Assembly (NCBI GenBank): GCA_039566865.1 | Contig: CM076959.1 | Coordinates: forward strand, 3,145,501-3,209,500 | DNA: 64,000 bases | Source of the DNA: Aurelia coerulea | Taxonomy: Eukaryota > Cnidaria > Scyphozoa > Semaeostomeae > Ulmaridae | Reading direction: 5' to 3' | Part shown: piece after piece, positions 34,492-44,748 of the stretch | Layout of the letters: each line of letters starts with the position of its first letter | Position numbering within the stretch: the first letter of the stretch is position 1 | Position numbers and translations under genes: made by a program | Notes under the pieces: generated by a model | Database searches by the model: none | Told to the model about the DNA's origin: nothing | What the model saw: only the letters and a program-made list of their open reading frames with translations

Positions 34492-35490
34492 CTATTCATC
34501 TGACAGTATTGTTTTACTCAAGTTGGCCTCTACAATAGGCTTATCATAATGAAGTCCAAAAGTCCTTGAATTCGACCAACCAGCAGCTCTGTTGATCTCT
34601 GACATAGATAAACCCAAGCTCTTTGCCTTTGATACTGCAGCAGACCTTGTGGAATGTGAAGTAAAAATTTCAGTATTTATACCAGCCAATTTTAATGTTT
34701 CCTTTACCCACCGAGATATTGTGGATACTACTACTGGGTGGTGTGGCTCCTTGTGACTGATAAATAACTTAACAAATGGACCACGGAGCCTAAATGACCG
34801 GGAAAGGTATGCCTGTGTGTTCTTAACAGGACACAGACTGTCACATAATGGATATGATCGAAAGTCTATTGGAGATTGGTGAAAAGTTGGCCTAGTGGTC
34901 TTTAGTATCTGGCTAATGTAACAAATAACTCTCTCGTCAGTTATAGAAATAAAGCGAACATCAATTGCTGAAAGAGTCTGATCACGTTGACCTGAGAGCA
35001 AACAAAACAATGTTGCTAGTCTGTAAGACAAAAATTTGAAAGGAATGCTGAAAGAATCTCCTAGGCTACTTAAATATTGTAGTACAATCTGAACATCAAA
35101 AGTACATGTATATTTAGGGAGTGCTGGTCTAAGCTTGAACATCCCTCTCAACAGCTTCTTAACAAGATGATTATTGCCAAAAGTTGATCCATCAGGATTA
35201 TGCATAATGACTGACAATGCAGATCTTGCTGTGTTCATGGCAGAGTAGCCAAGACTCTTTTCAGTGAAAAGCTTTGTGAGAAAATTGATTCCATCTCCTA
35301 TGGACCATTCTACTGGAGAAATATTCTCCTCTTTACAATAAGTGAGCCATTGTCTAATATAAGTAGAATATTGCCTAAATGTAGCAGGATTCCAAGACTC
35401 CTTAATGATAGAGATAGCATCTCCAGACAAACCTTTCAAGTATGTTTCCTGCCAGAGATCAAACCAGCACGAAGCCTGAGGGACCTCCAA
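34492..35490 (-). CDS. DIRS tyrosine recombinase
   Basis: 332 residues, intact. An N-terminal SAM-like core-binding part (WNPATFRQYSTYIRQWLTYC, about residues 33-52) is followed by the catalytic domain with Arg in SGQRDQTL (R169), H-x-x-R in TSHSTRSA (H279, R282), Trp in AAGWSNSRTF (W305) and the nucleophile Tyr in FGLHYDKP (Y315). All expected active-site residues are visible. The enzyme inserts the circular DNA copy without making a target duplication. Its start lies inside the end of the RT-RNase H frame (55-bp overlap in another phase), as is common in DIRS elements. Start codon chosen as the first Met, within the overlap. Confidence 0.92.
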   Translation of the reverse strand: MEVPQASCWFDLWQETYLKGLSGDAISIIKESWNPATFRQYSTYIRQWLTYCKEENISPVEWSIGDGINFLTKLFTEKSLGYSAMNTARSALSVIMHNPDGSTFGNNHLVKKLLRGMFKLRPALPKYTCTFDVQIVLQYLSSLGDSFSIPFKFLSYRLATLFCLLSGQRDQTLSAIDVRFISITDERVICYISQILKTTRPTFHQSPIDFRSYPLCDSLCPVKNTQAYLSRSFRLRGPFVKLFISHKEPHHPVVVSTISRWVKETLKLAGINTEIFTSHSTRSAAVSKAKSLGLSMSEINRAAGWSNSRTFGLHYDKPIVEANLSKTILSDE

Positions 35491-37262
35491 AGTGGGTGCA
35501 GTGCATCTGGTTCGTTTGTCAGCAAGAGCAGTTGTCTGCTGGGAGGAATGACAACAGATTCAGACACTAGCATTCTCATAAATTGCGGATACCAGCAGCT
35601 ATATGGCCAGTCAGGAACAACCAAAAGACCTGTAGCTTTATCTGTGAAAATCTTGTTCAATACCCTAGGTATTATAGAAAAGGGCGGAAAAGCATAAAAT
35701 TCCATATTTCCCCAATCTAGAGTGAATGAGTCAACAAATAAAGCTTCTGGGTCTGGCCATAAAGAAACAAATGGTTTCAATTGGTAATTAAGGCGTGATG
35801 CAAATAGATCTATTCTTGGTTTAGACCCAAGAAAAGTTTGAATAAATTTAAACATCTTTGGATTCAATCTCCATTCAGTTGTAAATTGATGAATCCTAGA
35901 TTCGGCATCGGCCTCTATATTTTCTATTCCTGGAATATGACATGCAGTTATCCAATTGTTTTTGCCTATTGCCCATTCCCAAATTTCATGAACCACTTTG
36001 TTGCAGTAAAATGAATGTGAGGTGCCCATTTTGTTGATTGAAAATACTGCTGTCATATTATCAGTAAGAACCTTGACATGGCAGTCTCTCCTATCAATAA
36101 GAGATCTCAAACCAAATAAAATGGCTTTAAGCTCTAATACGTTAATAGAATACTCTTTTTCTGCCTTGGACCAAAATCCATGGGTTTTTCTTTCATCAAA
36201 TACTGCACCCCAACCCTGACCGGATGCATCTGTTGTTAGCAAAACATCTGGGTTAGACAAAGAAATGTCATTTTGAGATTGATCCACATTATCTATCCAC
36301 CATGATAATTCCTTTTTGGATTCCAAAGACAAGTGCATCACAGCATCAAAATTTCCAGATGAATATTTTAGAGCTGAACTTTTATCATTTTCTAGTGCTC
36401 TATAATATAGTGGCCCAAACTTAACTGCAGGAAAAGTGCTGACAACATAACCAATTACTCTTGCTACCTCACGAATAGTTGGAGATTCATGCCGTAGTAA
36501 ACTGTTACAAGCATCTTTGATTTTAGTCTTCTTAGACTCAGGGAGATATGCAATCATTTGTTCTGTATCTATGCAAAAACCTAGATATTTTAAACACTTG
36601 CATGGAATAAATGAAGATTTTTGGGCATTGATAACAAAACCTAAATCGTCAAACAATTTGATTGTTTCAATGAGTGCCAAAAGGCATCGCTGATAAGATT
36701 CGTCAATTATCATAATATCATCAATATAAGCAACAATGATAAAACCTCTGTTGCGGAGACATGCCAATGCTGGTTTTAGCAATTTTGTAAATTTTCTTGG
36801 CCCAGAAGACAACCCATTTGGGAGACAATTAAAATTGTATAAACTACCTTTGAATTTGAATTTTAAGAATTTCTTATGGTCTTGTTTTATAGGGACTGTA
36901 TAATAAGCATCTTTAATGTCAACTGTGCACATGAAACATCCAGGTCTCAATAAATTAACAACGCTTGAAAATGTGTCCATCTTAAAATGAATGTAAGGCA
37001 TATTTTCATTTAATGCACGCAAATTGAGAATCATTCTAAATGAGTCCTTATCCTTGGGAACCAAAAATATAGGAGAGATAAATTCATTTATCTCATGTTT
37101 GCTAAGACTAATAACACTCTTATCAAGAAGTTTCTCAATTTCAGTTGATACAAAGGCTTCCTCCTTTGGAGAAAAATCTTGAAAAATACTAACAGGACTG
37201 ACAGAAGTCATATCATCTATAAAATCTAATTGAAGCCCAGAGACAGTTGTCAAAACTTCCAT
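35436..37262 (-). CDS. DIRS reverse transcriptase-RNase H polyprotein
   Basis: 608 residues from the first Met, intact. RT: FISPIFLVPKDKDSFRMILN (fingers, about 61-80), motif A CTVDIKDAY (D115, D118), LPNGLSSGPRKFTKLL (motif B, 147-162) and YIDDIMII (179-186; YIDD instead of the usual Y-M/A-DD). RNase H: LTTDASGQGWG (D345), NVLELKAI (E378) and VLTDNMTAV (D401). A C-terminal module follows (RIDLFASRLNYQL, TLDWGNMEFYAFPPF), conserved in DIRS elements. The frame stays open upstream of the Met to about 37385, overlapping the gag end, so translation may begin earlier. It copies the element RNA into DNA and degrades the template. Confidence 0.93.
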   Translation of the reverse strand: MEVLTTVSGLQLDFIDDMTSVSPVSIFQDFSPKEEAFVSTEIEKLLDKSVISLSKHEINEFISPIFLVPKDKDSFRMILNLRALNENMPYIHFKMDTFSSVVNLLRPGCFMCTVDIKDAYYTVPIKQDHKKFLKFKFKGSLYNFNCLPNGLSSGPRKFTKLLKPALACLRNRGFIIVAYIDDIMIIDESYQRCLLALIETIKLFDDLGFVINAQKSSFIPCKCLKYLGFCIDTEQMIAYLPESKKTKIKDACNSLLRHESPTIREVARVIGYVVSTFPAVKFGPLYYRALENDKSSALKYSSGNFDAVMHLSLESKKELSWWIDNVDQSQNDISLSNPDVLLTTDASGQGWGAVFDERKTHGFWSKAEKEYSINVLELKAILFGLRSLIDRRDCHVKVLTDNMTAVFSINKMGTSHSFYCNKVVHEIWEWAIGKNNWITACHIPGIENIEADAESRIHQFTTEWRLNPKMFKFIQTFLGSKPRIDLFASRLNYQLKPFVSLWPDPEALFVDSFTLDWGNMEFYAFPPFSIIPRVLNKIFTDKATGLLVVPDWPYSCWYPQFMRMLVSESVVIPPSRQLLLLTNEPDALHPLWRSLRLRAGLISGRKHT

Positions 37263-37384
37263 GTCTGAAGTTATTTGTTGCCAAGCAGGTAGTCTATATT
37301 TAAGCGCACCACCTGAAAAGGTTTCTGCTTTATAATGAAAATAATGAATGACTTCGGGTAAATAAACAGAAAAATTATTTACAT

Positions 37385-38655
37385 TTATCTCCTGTATGGC
37401 CGCCGACTCCTGAATGGTCTGCTCCTGCCTCTGGACAAAAAAGAACCTCTTTGACTTCTTCCCTGCTGTCCCTGGTTCCGTGAAAAATTGCTGTTAGACT
37501 GGTTGCTGTGATTATAGGAATTTGGGTTTCTTACTGCATTCCTTGCAATACGTTTGGCTTCTTTCTCTTGCTTAATTACTTTCTCTATCTCATCACCAAA
37601 AAGGTGCTCATTTACAGTATTTGAAGCATCGCATATTCCCTGACAGTCCTGATCAAGGATAGGCCTAACATTTGACTTACGTTTGTTTATGATAGAAAGA
37701 TTGGCATTCGCAAGTAGACTAACAATATCAAAAGCATGTAAAACAACGGATTTTGAGTCAACAGAGACACTCTGTTTTTCCGCACACAAGACTGAGTCTG
37801 CTATTTTAGAAGCTATTTGAGCAGCCTTACACACAGATTGGTGCATAGAGTAGAGCTTCTTCTCATTGCTGTTAAAAGGATCCTTAAAACTAGGCATTTT
37901 TCTAATTAATTTTGGCATTGAAGGTGTAGAAAGGGGCTTTATATTGGCTGGCTGTTTATGCCTCTTAAATATCTTATTCAGGCCCTTTATGTTTGGGTTA
38001 GACCAGCTGAAGGCAAATCATCATTGATGGAATCAAAAATTTCATCTTCCATATTAAGTTGAGGCACAGTATTATCCTCGGGTGCATTTGCTTTCCTTTT
38101 CTCTGAGAAGAGGGAGGACAAATCAATGCCTCCAGAATCAGATGTGCAGCTCCTTGCACGTGCACGTTTAGGGTTCTCTGAGACAATGGCAGAGAAAGGC
38201 TCCTCTTCATTCCCAACAAATGAGTTGTGGGAAGGACATATTGACACAGTCTCCTCAAAATACTCTCGAGAACGTTTATGGGGATTTGTAACACGACTCA
38301 TGTCTGGCCTTACAATAGTGAACGGTTACGGTTGTTCGTTCTCCTGTTCAACACTACTGCACGTGTTTGCATCTACAAATCTTTGAAAACAGCCAGTAAG
38401 GGCCCTAAGACCCTCCTTTATATCAAACAGAGTGTTGTCATGGTTTATTTCCAACTTAGATTGATCCGTTGTAGGCTTGCTCGAACTACCTAATAAAGAG
38501 CGAGCTAAATTTTCCCCACGTGGATGACCTGTGTCAACAAACTGCTGAGACAGGGCAGGCCTAGGCCTACCGCTACTTTCAATCAAATCATTATCGAAAT
38601 CATCGGAAAGAGATTTATCTTCCATCTCCAAAGGATCTTGACTCTTAGGATCCAT
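37385..38655 (-). pseudogene. DIRS gag-like protein, one stop and one frameshift
   Basis: Begins at ATG 38655 with an acidic leader (DKSLSDDFDNDLIES). An in-frame TAA at 38326-38328 separates the first 109 codons from the next part (from 38301, PHKRSREYFEETVS, 104 codons), which is in the same phase. A shift at about 37985 leads to the last part (from 37918, 177 codons; similarity of phase can be followed from about 37977). That part has a helical core (VCKAAQIASKIADSV, VVLHAFDIVSLLANANL) and an Arg/Ser/Asn-rich basic tail (SQRGSFLSRGRSRPFRSRRP), suited to binding RNA. A small intron could also explain the breaks. Gag identity is by position and composition. Confidence 0.7.
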
Positions 38656-38781
38656 TCTGAAAGAAAATAAAACAAATATAAGAAAACTTACCCAAAGGAT
38701 GGAAAGAAAGACGAAATCTCATGAATACCTCGACTGCTGCTCCACTTACATCTTAACCAGGTGAAAGTACCACTGTCAAGG

Positions 38782-38846
38782 CCGAGGGTCGCCGCGTCGC
38801 TCATATAAATACCAGACAGAGGTCTGGGTTCTAGTATGGAAAATAA
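38782..38846 (-). repeat. DIRS right inverted terminal repeat
   Basis: GGCCGAGGGTCGCCGCGTCG, CTCATATAAATACCAGACAG and TCTAGTATGGAAAATAA pair with 34112-34176 and with the internal region at 34363-34409. TATAAATA at 38804 could serve as promoter for the minus-strand genes (inference). Confidence 0.85.
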
Positions 38847-39165
38847 CTAGAACATGTCGAGTGTGTATGCCAAAGGATATCTTTGGGAACCTTCTGCAAA
38901 AAATTATGGCTGTTTTAGAATGTGTGGTTATTTCCTGAAAATGACATGTGGTTGTTTCTAAAATCAGTGTTGTTTTACATTAACAGAATTGATATTTTTG
39001 ATGATGCCCTGAACTCATTTCAAATTTAATACAAGTCTTTCGGGGGATTTCTAGAGACTTGGATAAATTGAAAAACACTAAAAATCAAAGTACTTTAACG
39101 TACATTGGATTAAAGAACCAGAAATCTTACTCCTTGTGAAGCTGATTTCAACACTGCATCAACTA
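38847..39165 (+). repeat. Left arm of large inverted repeat (second part)
   Basis: CTAGAACATGTC..TGCCAAAGGATATCTTTGGG continues the arm interrupted by DIRS and mirrors 39270-39594. Joined with 34066 at TAA it matches the uninterrupted right arm. Confidence 0.85.
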
Positions 39166-39269
39166 ATGTAAAAGTCAATTTCGAAGCACAACGTTCTTTC
39201 TCATCACTGTCACACTTGAAAAAATACTTTCTCTTAAGCTTTAGTGTCATAGTTGACTGATTTGATATG

Positions 39270-40820
39270 ATTTGATGCAGTGTTGAAATCGGACGTCACA
39301 AAGAGTAAAATTGCTGGTTCTTCAATCCGCTGTACGTTAAGGTGTTTTGATTTTTAGTGTTTTTCAATTCATCCTAGTTTCTAGAATTCGCCTGAATGAC
39401 TTGCATTTAATTTGAAATATGTTTAGGGCATTATCAAAAAAAGTAATTCTGCTAAATGTAAAACAACGCTGGCTTCAGAAACAACCACATATCATTTTCA
39501 GGAAATAACCACACATTCTAAAACAACCATATAATTTTTTGCAGAAGGTTCCCAAAGATATCCTTTGGCACACGCACTTGAGACATGTTCTAGTTAATTG
39601 TAACATTTTTTGCTAAGACAGCGTTAGACCCCGTCTTTTAGATTTTTAACTGTTTTTAATTAAATATCAGTTTTTATCCTTAAATATAGTACTTGTACTA
39701 ATTCGCAAAAAATTCGCAAAGATTTTCCACTCGTTTTCATAACATGAAACACACATAATACTGAGATAAATATGATCAACATAAAAAAGAATTTCAAGAA
39801 TTGGATTTGTGTGAGCAGAGGAATTGAATTTTGAAGTTAGACTAAATCTAGTGTTCATTGTCTTTTCGAATTCAAATTTGTAAACTTATGATTTCTTGAA
39901 ACTTTAAAAATCTGTATCTTGGCTCTCATAGGTCCGATTTTAATAATTCTCCTTCTTCTATTTTGACTGCCAATCATTGCTCTTTAAAATGAGCTACAGC
40001 GTGATTGATTTTGAGAACTTTCATTTTTCAGCATTTATTACATTATTTTGCCATTCTTGATTACTGTGCCCCGTTTTCCTGAAAAGCCCCCCTGGGATAT
40101 GAAATTGTATGACCCCTCAAAATGAAGCTAATGATGTCTTCTAGTCAGTAAATTGGTTTTTGATTTCTAAATTTACCATTTTGAGAAAATGGCCTTTGGT
40201 ACAGTTACAAGAGCCTACTGAGTGTTTGCATACTTTGGGACCAACTCCCCGTTTTCCTGAAAAGCCCCCCTGGGGTATGAAATTGTATGACCCCTCAAAA
40301 TGAAGCTAATGATGTGTTTTAATCTGTAAATTGGTTTTGATTGATAAATTTTACCATTTTGAGAAAATGGTCTATGGTACAGTTACAAGAGCCTACTGAG
40401 TGTTTGCATACATTGGGACCAACTCCCCGTTTTCCTGAAAAGCCCCCCTGGGGTATGAAATTGTATGACCCCTCAAAATGAAGCTAATGATGTGTTCTAA
40501 TCAGTAAATTGGTTTTGATTGATAAATTTTACCATTTTGAAAAAATGGTCTTTGGTATAGTTACAAGAGCCTACTGACTGTTTGCAAACTTTGGGACCAA
40601 CTCCCCGTTTTCCTGAAAAACCCCCCTGGGGTATGACATTGTATGACCCCTCAAAATGAAGCTAATGATGTGTTCTAATCAGTAAATTAGTTTTGGTTTC
40701 TGTCAGATTTTCATTGTTTGCGCTATTGTCATTATATTGGTAAGTTTTTCTGAATCTGAATCTTGTTCTGAATCTGAATGTGAATCTTGTTCTGGGGAAA
40801 TTAAAGTGAAAATTTTGACC
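39270..40820 (-). repeat. Right arm of large inverted repeat
   Basis: Reverse complement of the two left-arm parts, uninterrupted, with loop 39166-39269 between them. It contains four 178-bp units (CGTTTTCCTGAAAAGCCCCC at about 40070, 40250, 40430 and 40605) against three in the left arm. The frame at 39667-39858 is part of the repeat and has no recognisable product. Confidence 0.88.
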
Positions 40821-41399
40821 AAATTTTCTTCCTCGCAGCAATATGGCTTTTACCAGCTTTTAGCACATGTTATCCCTTTGGAATTATGAATGTGTCATTT
40901 CTCGCCCTGGGAGCATAACAGCATAATTCCAGGTGACTTTGTCCTCCCAAGAGTATAACACAACACTTGCCAATGCTTGTTGAAGTCATCACTGTGAAGC
41001 AGGGATATCAGGAAAATTTGGTCGTCATTTTGGGCCGGTTTTAACAGGGGCGGACTGGGGCATCAATTCCTTACCGGGAAATTTGCTGTTAGGGGCCCCA
41101 CGTTTGTAGAGGTTCAAATTATATTTGTAAACTATCTAGCATGTTTGAAAAGTTACTTCGCAGTGTTTCTAGTGGTGTAGCCAGATTTTTACCTTAAAAG
41201 GAGGCAACTTTTTGGCAAAGCAAGTGAAACAAGGGTGTGGGCCTCGGTCCAGGAACATTTTTAAGTGTACAATTTACAATTTATTTACAATTACCCTTTA
41301 CAATGCCGCTAAGCACCCTTATTTTGAAAAATCCATCCTTAATTGGATATGGGATTATGACGCGCCGTAGTGGACAAAAGGGTGTTTAGAATGCATCTA

Positions 41400-41968
41400 T
41401 GGTTTTAGAATCAGTAATCACTGTTTTAGAAATCGCATTCGCTATTTTAGAACAGTATTCACTACTTTAGATTTAGCGATCACAGTTTTAGATTTAGCGA
41501 TCACAGGTTTAGATTTGCGATCACAGTTTTAGATTTGCAATCATAGTTTTAGATTTAGCGATCACAGGTTTAGATTTGCAATCACAGTTTTAGATTTAGC
41601 GATCACAGTTTTAGATTTGCGATCACAGTTTTAGATTTGCAATCATAGTTTTAGATTTAGCGATCACAGTTTTAGATTTGCGATCACAGTTTTAGATTTG
41701 CAATCATAGTTTTAGATTTAGCGATCACAGTTTTAGATTTGCAATCATAGTTTTAGATTTAGCGATCACAGTTTTAGATTTGCGATCACAGTTTTAGATT
41801 TGCGATCATAGTTTTAGATTTAGCGATCACAGGTTTAGATTTAGCGATCACAGGTATAGATTTGCAATCACAGTTTTAGATTTAGCGATCACAGTTTTAG
41901 ATTTAGCGATCACAGTTTTAGATTTGCAATCACAGGTTTAGATTTGCAATCACAGTTTTAGATTTGCG
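41400..41968 (+). repeat. Minisatellite, left foldback arm
   Basis: About 28 units of GATTT(AGC)GATCACAGTTTTA type; two unit lengths (about 18 and 21 bp) alternate, depending on GCGATC, GCAATC or AGCGATC. Confidence 0.92.
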
Positions 41969-41984
41969 ATCTGTGAATTGGGCT

Positions 41985-42450
41985 CCGGCACGTCATTTTT
42001 ACGCTAAACTTAGGCATGGCGGAGGCAAGAGACAGCATGGCGGGAGGCAGGTAAACGAACGAGCTTGTAGGCGTACACCACACGAGAACGTTGAAGAGGA
42101 AGTAAGGAATGTATTTAGGCCAAGGCCTAGGCCTACCACCAGGCCTGCATCCAACTCTGGACGCGACTCTGGTGGTTTTCAAGTGCCAGGGCCATCCTCA
42201 CTCCTGACTTTGGGCACTGCGTGAAGAGGACGGCCCTGGCACTTGAAAACCACCAGAGTCGCGTCCGGAGTTGGATGCAGGCCTGGTGGTAGGCCTAGGC
42301 CTTGGCCTAAATACATTCCTTACTTCCTCTTCAACGTTCTCGTGTGGTGTACGCCTTGCTTGTGTTGCTTGAGTTGTCCCGTTGATAGCCTGTGTCAAAG
42401 CCGAAACATTGACATCAGTTGGGAAACAAGCTCGTTCGCTTACCTGCCTC
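41985..42450. repeat. Palindromic inverted duplication, coding-like
   Basis: 42067-42208 and 42230-42350 are nearly exact reverse complements around a loop of about 20 bp (centre about 42215). Each arm, read toward the centre, encodes the same peptide: HENVEEEVRNVFRPRPRPTT then GRDSGGFQVPGPSS. The right arm, on the minus strand, carries an extra segment of about 75 bp (VNVSALTQAINGTTQ) that is missing from the left arm. The peptide is Pro/Arg-rich; I do not recognise it. Confidence 0.75.
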
Positions 42451-42526
42451 CCGCCATCAGGCCCGTAGGAGCGTTTTTCAGATTGGAGGAGCACTAATTC
42501 ACACCGAAGGGGTAAAAGTTCCGGAG

Positions 42527-42545
42527 GTCCGGGGGCGAAGCCCCC
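42527..42545. repeat. CCGGGGGC-GAA-GCCCCCGG hairpin
   Basis: An 8-bp perfect stem with GAA loop, a motif seen again as TCCGGGGGCTCTGCCCCTGG near 46170. Confidence 0.75.
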
Positions 42546-42846
42546 GGAAGAATTGCTCGGTCAATGCCCTCTTTTCTTTTGGCAATGCCCTTCTGTACAT
42601 TGCTGAAAGGGCATTTTATTATCGGAGGTCCTGAAGAAAAATAGGAAATCTGCGAATCCAAATATATTTCAAACAGGTAAGCTAAAATCAAACTACAATA
42701 GGATAAGAATTGATATTTGATTTACAAAAGTCATCACACAGTTTTCATGGCGTCCTACGAAAGCCATGGCATGGCCAGAGTAAATTAAATGGGCGGAATT
42801 GAAATGAGGGGGTCTGGGGGAAGCCCCAGGAAAATTTTTGGGGCCA

Positions 42847-43060
42847 TGCCCTTTACTTTGGCTTAGAATGCATCTCCCAATATCATGCTTGCCATTAGCG
42901 ACAAGGAATCTTTGAAAGCGTTGTGACAGTTCTCTTATGAGTTGAAGCATGAGGAAAATGTTTGAAGAAACATCCTTTACTTTGGCTTAGAATGCATCCC
43001 CTGATTCCATATTTGCAAATGCTAAAATGGAAGATTTGACATTTCTTGGAAAATTCTTTC
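42847..43060. repeat. Repeats with CTTTACTTTGGCTTAGA word
   Basis: The word occurs at 42851 and 42975, followed by AATGCATC-CC, and again at about 47502 and 47715. Spacing in the first pair is 124 bp. Confidence 0.65.
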
Positions 43061-43099
43061 CCAGCTATACCCAGCTTTTTTCTATTCGGTTTCGAGGAT

Positions 43100-44180
43100 C
43101 TCGAGGACCACGCCACTGCTCGTTAGTTTAGCTATGATTATTGATTCTTGAAGTCTGGATACATTTCGCCTCTCTTGACGAAGTGCTTCTGATGTCAAAA
43201 GAGTTGAGCTGTCCAAAGTTAAATTTCCTTGCATTGGAATCTATGACAAATTCGCCAGTGGCGAAGTTAGAGGGCATGCTCGTCATGCTCAGCATGACCA
43301 AACATTTTCAAAAATAACATTTTTTTCAATCACAAAAAATAGGTTTTTCTGCTCGAAAACGCAGTTTCTTATCGCCTAACCAGTTCAAAACTACAACGAT
43401 TGATCGAATGACCCCCCCCTGGTCAATATGGCTTCTGATGATATCCCCCGTATTCAGTTCGGCTAAGCCAATGAGATTCGCTACTGAGAGCAGGAAGAAA
43501 GTCAACAGGGCAGGCATCCAATCTGGTCTTGTCCTCATTCTTGAGCCCGACCTACCGGAAATCCCCCTATGAATACGGTCATGCCCATAAGGTTGGTACC
43601 CTATGTTCAGTCATGCTCGACAAAAGAATCCACTTCTGAAACAAAAGGAATGAACAAAGCTTGGTCTGGCAAACGAGAAGAGCATGACCTCGTCGTTATA
43701 ATCATCATAACCTAGTCCTACAATTTCGATGAATGGTTCGTTTTGATTGGCTGAATATTTTATTCTGCAAAATCATTCCAAAGATTTTCTACATCAAGGC
43801 ATGTCAAGTTCTCAGGGCATGAGTGTCGTATGCAGGGCAACCCTGTGTCATTTCGTGAGTTTGACTCTGACAAGTGTGTTTAGGCCTAGCCGATTATGGC
43901 GCAAGTTCAAGCTCAGGGAATTATTGCTGATCGAGACCTTGTGTCTCAGTTATTAAGAATGTCCTTTGCTTCGAGGACTGTTGCTGAGCAGAAGCACATC
44001 TACCAACAACAGCGACCAATGCGGAAATTGGCTGTGTGCGAGTGAAGGTATGAAAGGGGCTGTTTTGTTAGTCATGTACATTAATTAGGCCAGGTGTATC
44101 CCAAAAATGGACAGAAACAGGCTATACCAACATTCATGGCATGTGTTCCTCTCTGATTGCAAAACTGGCTAGGTGCACTG
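43100..44180. other. Interior of the giant element, no gene recognised
   Basis: No domain-bearing frame. Short frames at 43326-43538 and 43747-43956 have no support. Confidence 0.4.
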
Positions 44181-44530
44181 GTGCAGTATTATCATAATTT
44201 GTTGCTGACTATGAGAACTTTCACATGCCCACCATGGTGAAGGAACTTTGTTTGCTGTTGTCTGTTGATGATTGCAGTATTATCATAATTGCTGATCAAA
44301 GGAACTTTCCAAGAGAATTTTCCTGTTTGTGCAGTATTTTCATAATTTGTTGCTGACTATGAGAACTTTCACATGCCCACCATGGTGAAGGAACTTTGTT
44401 TGCTGTTGTCTGTTGATGATTGCAGTATTATCATAATTGCTGATCAAAGGAACTTTCCAAGAGAATTTTCCTGTTTGTGCAGTATTTTCATAATTTGTTG
44501 CTGACTATGAGAAATTTCACAAGGAACTTT
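44181..44530. repeat. Tandem repeat, 148 bp
   Basis: GTGCAGTATT(A/T)TCATAATTTG begins at 44181, 44329 and 44477. The last copy is partial. A sub-repeat GCAGTATTATCATAATT also occurs inside each unit. Confidence 0.9.
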
Positions 44531-44748
44531 CCTGTTGGTTATTGCAGTATTATCATAATTTTTTACTTATTAGAACAGCTTCCTCCCACAACAGCCAATT
44601 TTCTTATATGGTCAATTGTAATGCAGTTTGATTACCCCCCCCCCCCCCTCCCCCAGTTTTACTGTTGCCATGAGCTGGTGGGGTTCCTTATGCTTAAAAA
44701 TGGAAAACTCAAGCTAATTTGCCTTGCAAATGTTCAACAAAATTAAAT

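Larger units (their letters stand above)
34067..38846 (-). mobile_element. DIRS-type tyrosine-recombinase retrotransposon, near full length (4780 bp)
   Basis: On the minus strand: terminal repeat, gag, RT-RNase H, tyrosine recombinase, then an internal complementary region. The right end ..CTAGTATGGAAAATAA and the left end TTATAAAATTAAAC.. are joined, in reverse complement, inside the element at about 34346-34380. That join is the DIRS hallmark: an internal copy of the circle junction. No target duplication is present, as expected for recombinase-mediated insertion; only TAA is shared. RT and recombinase frames are intact, gag has one stop and one shift. The empty target site survives in the opposite arm (39590-39610). 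Confidence 0.92.

Noticed and set aside
39667..39858. Minus-strand 63-codon frame
   Set aside because: Part of an inverted repeat arm; the mirrored left arm carries the same sequence with differences that break the frame.
41400..41968. CRISPR-like regular repeat array
   Set aside because: Unit is 17-21 bp without distinct spacers, in animal DNA; it is a minisatellite with a mirrored copy at 46978-47200.
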